This document shows, piece after piece, positions 10,917-16,446 of a stretch of 22,974 nt of DNA. Each line of letters starts with the position of its first letter. Position 1 is the first letter of the stretch. Source of the DNA: a virus; IMG/VR virus record IMGVR_UViG_3300032093_000883, positions 1 to 22,974 of that record; one strand, given 5' to 3'. Both the position numbers and the translations under genes were made by a program. The notes beneath the pieces were generated by a model. It worked only from the letters and a program-made list of their open reading frames with translations, did no database searches and was not told the DNA's origin.

Positions 10917-12971
10917 ATGAGTAGAAAAAATAAAGAGGTACTCGAAATCTTTACTACGGAATGGAAACCATCCCACAAAGAATTTGAATATCCAACATCA
11001 TTCGTTAAATGGATAGACTCCATAAATAGCGGATGGCAGAACAAAATACATTACGAACCATTTGAAACATACTGTCGTCAAGCAGAACTATGGGTTCAAG
11101 ATGATTCAGAAATACTTGATTACGACACAGAGGATGAACAAGTAGAGTGGTTAATGAGAGAGATACAGAGATGTAAGGATAACACCCTTTACTTCTGTAA
11201 TAAATACGGATATATCAAGGAAGATAGATCTGAGAATGGTATGCTAGCGTATCAAGCCTGGGATGCTCAGAAAGTACTTCTCTTCCTATTCGACTGTGGA
11301 TATTCACTTATGATTGGTAAGGCCCGACAGATTGGTTTTACCACTACCATGTGTCTAGCAGGTATGAAGCGAGTAAACTTCAATAAGTCCTACTTCATTA
11401 AGTTTGTTACTCACTCTAAAGACAAGGGTATAGAGATATTTAGGGATAAGGTTAAGTGGACATACACTAAGCTACCAGATGTAATAGCTCAAGAGGTTAA
11501 GAACTGGACTGACCAAGTAATGTCATTCGATAAGAAAGGAGATAAAAAAGGTAGGGAGGATGGTGGTGCATCACGTTTCCAGGTAGATACTCCAGCTGTA
11601 GATGCTATCAATGGTGGTTCTCCATCAGCTGTGTTCATTGATGAGATTGGTTTATTTGAGATATTTGGTGAGATGATGCGTGAGGGTAGGCCTGCTTTAT
11701 TTAAGTATAACCCAGACTCAGGTAAGATGACTATGCAGCAACAGTTCCTTGCATGGGGTACAGGTGGAGAGATGGATAAGGGAGGTTCTGTATTCGAGTC
11801 TGAATTTAAGATGTGTCTAAAACAATGGAAAGAAAAGAATTATGAATATGGTATTATACCTCTATTCTTTAATGCTTACGCAAGGCGAGGCGTTAATGAT
11901 GCTCACATTAATAATGAGAGAAAGGCTTATTTGGCACTAGAAGGAACTAAGAAAGGGGAGATTGCTAAGGTTCAATTCCATCAGCATTATCCTATCACTA
12001 TAGATGACATGTTCTTACGTAAGTCACGTACTTTAGTGCCTATTCACACCTGTAATCAGCGTTTAAATGACATTTATGGAAACGATAAGCCACTAGATTA
12101 TGGTTATTTCGAGCCTATAATGGATATGTCACGCCCTACACCAGATTTGATTACTGAATATAAGATTGTAGGAGCTAAATGGGTGTCTACAGGGTCTAGA
12201 GAAGATGTATCTACCTCAGCTGTAGTGATTCATCATCCAGAACCAGGGGAGAAGTGGAAGAATAGGTGGTATCAAGGTACTGACCCCATCAACTCAGAGA
12301 CAGGACACTCCATGATGTGTAGTGCTATATGGGATTCATTGACTAATTCTGTATCATCTGTGGTATTCCATAGAGATAGAAAGTTTAAACAGACGTATCT
12401 ACAGGTGTTGCTACAGAGTTTATACTACGATCAGATAGCAAGAGGTGGTGTCAAGGAGCTTGTGGAGAATAACATCGGGGATATGCACGTGGATTTCCAG
12501 GAGATACATGGGTTTAAGAGTAAGTTTACTGCTAACGCACAGCTACCAGAGTATTTTCAGATGCATGGAGGTAAATGGTTTGGTATATCGAATAAGGCTA
12601 ACACAGCGCCACGTATTATAGCTAAGTTAGAGGAACTTTTAGAGGCGTATATGTACAATATAGATATACCATGGTTCTGGGAGCAGCTAAAGACGTTTGT
12701 AGAGAAGGATTTAAAGAGTCAGAATAGTCATAGACAGACAAGGTATCAGGCAGCTGACCCTAGATATGATTATGATGACAGCATCTTTGCTATAACCTTC
12801 GCTTATATTAATAGTATAGCTCACGCTAGGTATGAGCCAGAGAATATAAAGACAGATGGTGGAGTAGCTAATGTAGAGATACGGTATATTCAATCGAAGG
12901 AGACGAATTATAGGATGAAGAAGGCTAGGATAGATAAAACAACAGGAAAGGTTTTAAAGATTCTAGACTAA
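10917..12971 (+). CDS. terL: terminase large subunit, 684 aa
   Basis: The packaging motor ATPase-nuclease. ATPase domain: a deviant Walker A GKARQIGFTT (134-143), Walker B AVFIDEIG (238-245, catalytic E243) and coupling motif AWGTGG (279-284). Nuclease domain: QGTDP (D456), VENN (E516) and the terminal acidic pair YDYDDS (D620/D621), the three acidic positions of an RNase H-like fold. Length 684 aa is on the long side for TerL, with an N-terminal extension of about 100 residues. It binds the portal vertex and cuts the packaged DNA. No separate small terminase was recognised upstream. Its stop overlaps the convergent gene's stop. Confidence 0.95.
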   Translation: MSRKNKEVLEIFTTEWKPSHKEFEYPTSFVKWIDSINSGWQNKIHYEPFETYCRQAELWVQDDSEILDYDTEDEQVEWLMREIQRCKDNTLYFCNKYGYIKEDRSENGMLAYQAWDAQKVLLFLFDCGYSLMIGKARQIGFTTTMCLAGMKRVNFNKSYFIKFVTHSKDKGIEIFRDKVKWTYTKLPDVIAQEVKNWTDQVMSFDKKGDKKGREDGGASRFQVDTPAVDAINGGSPSAVFIDEIGLFEIFGEMMREGRPALFKYNPDSGKMTMQQQFLAWGTGGEMDKGGSVFESEFKMCLKQWKEKNYEYGIIPLFFNAYARRGVNDAHINNERKAYLALEGTKKGEIAKVQFHQHYPITIDDMFLRKSRTLVPIHTCNQRLNDIYGNDKPLDYGYFEPIMDMSRPTPDLITEYKIVGAKWVSTGSREDVSTSAVVIHHPEPGEKWKNRWYQGTDPINSETGHSMMCSAIWDSLTNSVSSVVFHRDRKFKQTYLQVLLQSLYYDQIARGGVKELVENNIGDMHVDFQEIHGFKSKFTANAQLPEYFQMHGGKWFGISNKANTAPRIIAKLEELLEAYMYNIDIPWFWEQLKTFVEKDLKSQNSHRQTRYQAADPRYDYDDSIFAITFAYINSIAHARYEPENIKTDGGVANVEIRYIQSKETNYRMKKARIDKTTGKVLKILD

Positions 12972-13318
12972 ACATTCAATCTTATTTGATTATTCTTAAC
13001 TAGGGTTTTATCGAATCCTAGTTTTTTATTCTCCCAAACTATGCCATACTTATTATTGGTTACTTGAGTATATTCATTTATTATGTCCTCAAAGTATTTA
13101 AGCTCTTTCTTATTCATTATTTTATATGATAAGAATTTGTATCTAGGGCTATCTTTAAATATAGGATTCTTTAAGTTGTACCAATATATATGGTATTCTA
13201 CTTTATATCTATCGTAGTCAAATTTAGCCTTGACATGTGACTTAGTAATAAAGTGTGGTGTTTCGTTTTTTATTACCTGACTAAGTTTATTACTCGAATA
13301 AGCTGAAGTTGTACTCAT
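12968..13318 (-). CDS. hypothetical protein beside the nuclease gene, 116 aa
   Basis: A 116-aa basic protein: Ser/Thr-rich start (STTSAYSSNKLSQVIK), strand-rich middle (AKFDYDRYKVEYHIYWYNL), a helix (NKKELKYFEDIINEYTQV) and a basic end. The ATG at 13318 lies 29 bases inside the preceding nuclease gene in another frame and no better start exists, so the two are probably translationally coupled. It converges on the terminase gene; stops overlap (TAG 12968-12970 against TAA 12969-12971), with no terminator between. Family unknown. Confidence 0.65.
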   Translation of the reverse strand: MSTTSAYSSNKLSQVIKNETPHFITKSHVKAKFDYDRYKVEYHIYWYNLKNPIFKDSPRYKFLSYKIMNKKELKYFEDIINEYTQVTNNKYGIVWENKKLGFDKTLVKNNQIRLNV

Positions 13319-14039
13319 CTACTCTACTATTTAAAATAAGAGAAGATTCAGCATCTAAAAACTTAGTTTCTATTATCTCATAAGAATCGTTCTCTTCGTT
13401 AATCCAGCAAAGATATGATTTTCCAATTTTTAAATTGGTATTTTTCTCAATTATTTTTTTGTAGATACTCAATTGTAGTGAGTAAGTGTTAAATTCACAC
13501 TCTTGAAGATGATTCAATCCATTAATCATTTTATACTTACTTGTGGTCTTAATCTCTTTATTTGTCTTGTAATCCCATATCTGAAGTTCATCCTCAATAG
13601 TATTATAGAATAGTTTATCAAGCATACCACATACGCCCCAGGTGTCATCTCCTACAACAAGCTCTGCTCTTACCAAAGCTAGTATATCCTTGTACTGAGC
13701 ATGAAACTGCTGTAACATTTTGTATAGCTTATTTGTTACGATAGGATCTGGTTTATATCCTTTGCTTTGAAACATTAGCTCAGCGCATTTATGAAGCTCT
13801 GTTCCTCTCACTTGAGATGTTATTCTTTTCTCATCCCACTCAGCTATTACATCATCTTTAGTTCTACCATCACGTTTAGCTACTAGGCTAGACATTATAT
13901 CCGTTTCAAACTTCTTCTTATATCGGCCTATAAGTTCTGTTGTAGATATACATCTCTTGAAGTTAAGGTAATACGAATGGTCCTCTTCATTAAAAACCAC
14001 GTTGTTGAACTTGTTAAGCTCAGTTACTAATTGATACAT
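13290..14039 (-). CDS. PD-(D/E)XK nuclease (RecB/Cas4-like), 249 aa
   Basis: A 249-aa nuclease of the PD-(D/E)XK superfamily as seen in phage exonucleases and Cas4/RecB-type proteins. Motifs in order: GTELHKCAE with H83, acidic E126 in VRAELVVGDD, GMLD with D141, the core DYK (D156, K158) in LQIWDYKTNKEI, and QLSIYKKI (Q189...Y193). This is the classical H, GxxD, DxK, QxxxY layout. I see no Cys cluster of the Cas4 Fe-S type. It should cut DNA ends or single strands in recombination or replication. It is oriented against the terminase and structural genes and followed by a coupled small gene. ATG at 14039. Confidence 0.85.
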   Translation of the reverse strand: MYQLVTELNKFNNVVFNEEDHSYYLNFKRCISTTELIGRYKKKFETDIMSSLVAKRDGRTKDDVIAEWDEKRITSQVRGTELHKCAELMFQSKGYKPDPIVTNKLYKMLQQFHAQYKDILALVRAELVVGDDTWGVCGMLDKLFYNTIEDELQIWDYKTNKEIKTTSKYKMINGLNHLQECEFNTYSLQLSIYKKIIEKNTNLKIGKSYLCWINEENDSYEIIETKFLDAESSLILNSRVDEYNFSLFE

Positions 14040-14052
14040 ATAAAATTTTTTG

Positions 14053-14123
14053 CTCCAAGACAGAGAATCGAACTCTGTGTTCTCCGACTTAAAAGGTCGG
14101 GCTTTACCACTAAGCTACTTGGC
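14053..14123 (-). tRNA. tRNA-Lys (TTT), irregular
   Basis: Read on the minus strand: D-arm TAGCTTAGTGGTAAAGC with conserved T8, A14, GG and A21; anticodon stem CCGAC/GTCGG around CTTTTAA (anticodon TTT, Lys); T-arm CAGAG-TTCGATT-CTCTG. Irregular points: the acceptor pairs cleanly only over CCAAG/CTTGG, the outer two pairs do not match, an extra T follows the T-arm and no base 26 separates D and anticodon stems. It does not end in CCA. It may be functional but aberrant, or decaying. Ends are approximate. Confidence 0.6.
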
Positions 14124-14192
14124 CATCAGGACACGCTTAACCTGCTGAGCTGCTAGCATTACACTCTTCAATGTTTCCATCAGCGTTTTTAG

Positions 14193-14255
14193 TAGTAAGG
14201 ACAGGACTCGAACCTGTTGCTGATTATAGTGCGTTTACCCTTCCGCCACCTTACT
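14193..14255 (-). tRNA. tRNA-like gene lacking an anticodon arm
   Basis: The minus strand shows a perfect 7-bp acceptor (AGTAAGG with CCTTACT), T8, a D-arm-like GCGGAAGGGTAAACGC, and a perfect T-arm ACAGG-TTCGAGT-CCTGT next to the acceptor. Only 13 bases (ACTATAATCAGCA) separate the D-arm from the T-arm, where about 22 are needed, so no 5-bp anticodon stem can form. The body resembles a Leu-type D-arm. It is either a deleted pseudo-tRNA or a functional tRNA mimic. Confidence 0.55.
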
Positions 14256-14260
14256 ATTTA

Positions 14261-14358
14261 AAAGCACGCTCCTAAGCATTCTACTCCCAGCTACGAGGAA
14301 TTGTATATAACTTAGCCCGATACTCAACGCTGTACAGGTACTTAGGTTTACGTGCTTT
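14261..14358 (-). repeat. long imperfect inverted repeat: candidate structured RNA
   Basis: AAAGCACG..CCTAAG (14261-14276) pairs with CTTAGG..CGTGCTTT (14341-14358), 14 pairs with a small internal loop, enclosing about 64 bases. The enclosed part has its own dyads (GTACAGGTAC at 14331-14340; ATTC..GAAT around 14280-14300). On the minus strand the outer stem ends in TTTT. It lies directly upstream of the tRNA-like gene. It overlaps a weak reading frame. Confidence 0.5.
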
Positions 14359-14406
14359 ATGCAACTTTTCTCTTGACCTGTAAGAGTTGCCAACTTCACC
14401 TGACAT
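14281..14406 (-). CDS. possible small basic protein, 41 aa
   Basis: From ATG 14406 a 41-aa frame reads MSGEVGNSYRSREKLHKARK then PKYLYSVEYRAKLYTIPRSWE. The composition is protein-like, rich in Arg, Lys and Tyr. The frame also continues upstream for 34 codons to a TTG, which I do not take as the start. It overlaps the inverted repeat and lacks the leader motif of the left cluster, and this stretch is richer in G+C than its neighbours. Real gene or chance frame within an RNA region: undecided. Confidence 0.25.
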   Translation of the reverse strand: MSGEVGNSYRSREKLHKARKPKYLYSVEYRAKLYTIPRSWE

Positions 14407-14518
14407 ACGATCCAGGAGCGAGTGGTGCGGCCTGCAAGAAACCCTACACGTTATAACCGTTCGCTGAGCTACGATCCCTTGTACTTCGGGAACAATATTT
14501 AAAATCAAAGAACTCTAG

Positions 14519-14553
14519 TAAAAAAAAGAGAGCTACTAATCTTCACTCTCTTT
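14519..14553 (-). terminator. intrinsic terminator on the minus strand
   Basis: AAAGAGAG (14525-14532) pairs perfectly with CTCTCTTT (14546-14553) around a 13-base loop. On the minus strand the stem is followed by a T run (complement of the A run 14520-14527). It lies between a minus-strand promoter box at 14606-14613 and the tRNA/nuclease genes, so it would stop or attenuate a transcript of about 80 bases. Confidence 0.6.
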
Positions 14554-14605
14554 CTCAATCATCATCCACTTTACGGAAACAGTTAAAAACCGCAATCAGA
14601 CGAGA

Positions 14606-14613
14606 CAAAGTTA
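14606..14613 (-). promoter_or_regulatory. TAACTTTG -7 box on the minus strand
   Basis: CAAAGTTA on the + strand reads TAACTTTG on the minus strand, a match to TAnnTTTG. It is upstream of the tRNA genes and the PD-(D/E)XK nuclease, for which no other box was found. No TTTG at the -33 position. Start would be near 14600. Confidence 0.45.
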
Positions 14614-14880
14614 TTTAAGTTTTTTTAATCTAAAAATATTTTAACATTTTTTTAGAATTAAAGTTTTAAAAGAGAAAAAAGAAAAACAAAGAAAAAAAGT
14701 TTAATAAGAAAAAAAGAACCAAAAAAAGAATTAATCAAAAAAAGAAAAACGATTATATATATTCGTATATATATTATATATATATACTCTATACATAATC
14801 TAAAAAGAAAAAAGAGAAAAGAAAAATAAACAAAAAATAAAATTAAATCATAATAAATTATAATTTAATCTTAATCTTTG
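14614..14880 (+). repeat. A-rich low-complexity tract with (TA)n core
   Basis: About 270 bases composed almost only of A, T and some G on the + strand. Stretches such as AAAAAAGAGAAAAG and AAAAAAAGAA recur on both sides of an alternating TA block (about 14752-14792). There is no reading frame of note on either strand. It separates the minus-strand nuclease/tRNA block from the structural genes. Easily melted or intrinsically curved DNA is expected; it could enhance the promoter at 14912 or isolate divergent transcription. Confidence 0.6.
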
Positions 14881-14911
14881 TTTCCAAAAAATCAACTTTA
14901 AAATTTTTTTA

Positions 14912-14919
14912 TATCTTTG
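14912..14919 (+). promoter_or_regulatory. TATCTTTG promoter of the 274-aa structural gene
   Basis: TATCTTTG matches the Bacteroidota -7 element. It opens a leader of about 70 bases before the ATG at 14994, the longest leader on the + strand here, and is preceded by an A-rich tract. No TTTG at -33. Confidence 0.7.
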
Positions 14920-14926
14920 TCAGGAT

Positions 14927-14941
14927 TTAACACAGTGTTAA
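14927..14941. promoter_or_regulatory. 15-bp dyad at the presumed transcript start
   Basis: TTAACAC-A-GTGTTAA is a perfect 7-bp inverted repeat with a one-base centre, 8 bases after the -7 box. It may be an operator covering the start site, or (as TTAACA-CAG-TGTTAA) a 5' hairpin that stabilises the mRNA of a highly expressed structural gene. Confidence 0.5.
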
Positions 14942-14993
14942 GTTTTATTATTAACTACACAGATAGAAATATCGGTGACTAAATTTTTTAAAA

Positions 14994-15818
14994 ATGGCTT
15001 TTAATTACAAATTACCAAGAGTTCAAGAACTAGATGGTTTGTCTATCTTGAACGCACCAACAGCTGCAACAGATGTTGTACTAGACAATGGTTCATTAAC
15101 AATCAAAGATGCAACTGGTGCTTCTGCAATCGTGCTTAAAGCATCTGATTTGTTAGGTTTCCGTTACAACGCTTACACAGCTGGAACAGCTAATGTAATA
15201 GATGTAGAATTGTCTGCTGCTACTCTAGTAGCTCAAAACATCTACAGCTTGACTGTATCTGCTCCTTACGTACAAAACTTCTTCGGAGGAGGTCAAGAAA
15301 CTAAAGCGGTTTACATTCCAAGAACTTACACAGTTTCTAGTAATGGAACTGTAGTTCCTCCTGTAGCTCCTACTATTGCTGATCTTCAAACTAAATTTAT
15401 CAATGAGATAAATTCTGATCCATCTGCATACTTTACTGCTGCTGCTGTAGGTACTAAAATTCGTATTACATCTATTTCTCCTTTAACTGGTCAGTTATTT
15501 GTAGAAACTAGCGTTCCGCTTGCTGTTGTTTCGACTGCTACTGCATGGGTTGCTCCAGTTGGAACTACTACTGAGATTTTACGTTATGTTCCTAACTCAA
15601 CTTTAGTTAGTGGTACTTACAATCGTTACATCATTCAACACAGACAAGTGATTCGTCACAATGCTGTATCTGGATTAGGTGTAATCAGAAATTCTACTTC
15701 TTTAGTTTATTTGAATACTGCTGGTGCTGGTACTGCTGCAACAGTTACTAAGTTAACATCTGTATTGGATGGTTCTTATACTCCTGTAGCGGATTATTTA
15801 GGTTGTCCAGCTGTATAA
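14994..15818 (+). CDS. probable virion structural protein (capsid-associated or fibre), 274 aa
   Basis: A 274-aa beta-rich protein, poor in Lys and Cys, rich in Ala, Thr, Val and Ser, as is usual for exposed virion proteins. It starts AFNYKLPRVQELDGLSILNA, then has TLTIKDATG-like strands, a Gly-rich turn (FFGGGQETK, about 94-102), a Pro-rich linker (VVPPVAPT) and a C-terminal domain with RYIIQHRQVIRHNAV. It has its own promoter and terminator and codon use like that of the capsid gene, implying high, separate expression. Likely a head decoration or fibre protein; a tail protein is the alternative. Family not recognised. Confidence 0.7.
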   Translation: MAFNYKLPRVQELDGLSILNAPTAATDVVLDNGSLTIKDATGASAIVLKASDLLGFRYNAYTAGTANVIDVELSAATLVAQNIYSLTVSAPYVQNFFGGGQETKAVYIPRTYTVSSNGTVVPPVAPTIADLQTKFINEINSDPSAYFTAAAVGTKIRITSISPLTGQLFVETSVPLAVVSTATAWVAPVGTTTEILRYVPNSTLVSGTYNRYIIQHRQVIRHNAVSGLGVIRNSTSLVYLNTAGAGTAATVTKLTSVLDGSYTPVADYLGCPAV

Positions 15819-15830
15819 TTGAAAAATTAT

Positions 15831-15838
15831 TATCTTTG
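15831..15838 (+). promoter_or_regulatory. TATCTTTG box nested with a terminator
   Basis: TATCTTTG ends 2 bases before the 5' arm of the terminator hairpin at 15841. Expected initiation (about 4-7 bases after the box) falls inside that arm, so transcripts starting here would lack the full stem and escape termination. It would drive 15880-18686. Confidence 0.6.
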
Positions 15839-15840
15839 TG

Positions 15841-15870
15841 GGGTAGGGATTAATTTCTCTACCCTTTTTT
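15841..15870 (+). terminator. intrinsic terminator after the 274-aa structural gene
   Basis: GGGTAG (15841-15846) pairs with CTACCC (15859-15864) and a T run follows (15865-15870). It lies 22 bases after the stop codon at 15818. Confidence 0.85.
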
Positions 15871-15879
15871 ATTAAATGT

Positions 15880-16446
15880 ATGGCACAAAAAGAAGCTGAA
15901 ATTATACTTTTTGGTTTAGAGTCTGGAGATGATTTAAGAATAGAATATCCAGAACTAGCTCAGATAGATGAGTTTAAAAACCTTAAAGCAAAAGAAGTAA
16001 GACTCTGCTGGTTATTAGGAAACAGAACAAGTCCTTTATACAAGTTGAGCGATAAGAGAGAGAGATTGAATAGAGCATTAGAGATTGTTTATGGAAAGAG
16101 TTATATCCAACAGAAACAATTAAAGGCTTTAGTTGATGGAGATATACCTGTAGAGATTAAAGAAGCCATCAAGAAGATGGAGGAGTTTAATCCAGAGTAT
16201 AGACTTAGAGCAAAACTGTTAAGTGAGTATATGTTTGAAACGCTTAATGAAATGGTTGTAGTAGGTTCTAATGAATTAGCTACAATGGAAGTAGATGAGA
16301 AAAAGAAATATACTGACTTACTAGTTAAGATACATGAAGAACTACCAGATATGGTTAAACGATTAGAAACTTCTTATGGAGTTAAAGTGAAAGATAGAAA
16401 GACTAAGAAAGAGATCCTTGTTAAAATAAATGATGTACTACGATGA
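15880..16446 (+). CDS. hypothetical protein upstream of portal, 188 aa
   Basis: A 188-aa helical, charged protein. Motif-like parts are IILFGLESGDDLRIEYPELA (N-terminus), VRLCWLLGNRTSPLYKLSDK (about 41-60) and RERLNRALEIVYG; the rest is long helices ending in a basic stretch KVKDRKTKKEILVKINDVLR. It overlaps the portal start by 4 bases (ATGA), so it is translated with it, which suggests a head or packaging role such as portal chaperone or small-terminase-like function. I do not recognise a family. Confidence 0.75.
   Translation: MAQKEAEIILFGLESGDDLRIEYPELAQIDEFKNLKAKEVRLCWLLGNRTSPLYKLSDKRERLNRALEIVYGKSYIQQKQLKALVDGDIPVEIKEAIKKMEEFNPEYRLRAKLLSEYMFETLNEMVVVGSNELATMEVDEKKKYTDLLVKIHEELPDMVKRLETSYGVKVKDRKTKKEILVKINDVLR

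Noticed and set aside
14125-14190. A 21-codon frame METLKSVMLAAQQVKRVLMAK between the two tRNA genes
   Set aside because: It ends inside the tRNA-Lys gene, has no leader motif, and spacers between tRNAs easily yield such frames.
14440-14490. A third tRNA on the minus strand suggested by GTAGCTCAG
   Set aside because: No GTTCRA T-arm, no matching acceptor arms and no D-stem partner were found, so at best a remnant.
14407-14508. TTG-initiated extension of the 41-aa frame to 75 codons
   Set aside because: No ATG, no leader motif, unusual Cys/Arg/His-rich sequence, in an RNA-gene region. Kept only the ATG-started 41-aa part at low confidence.
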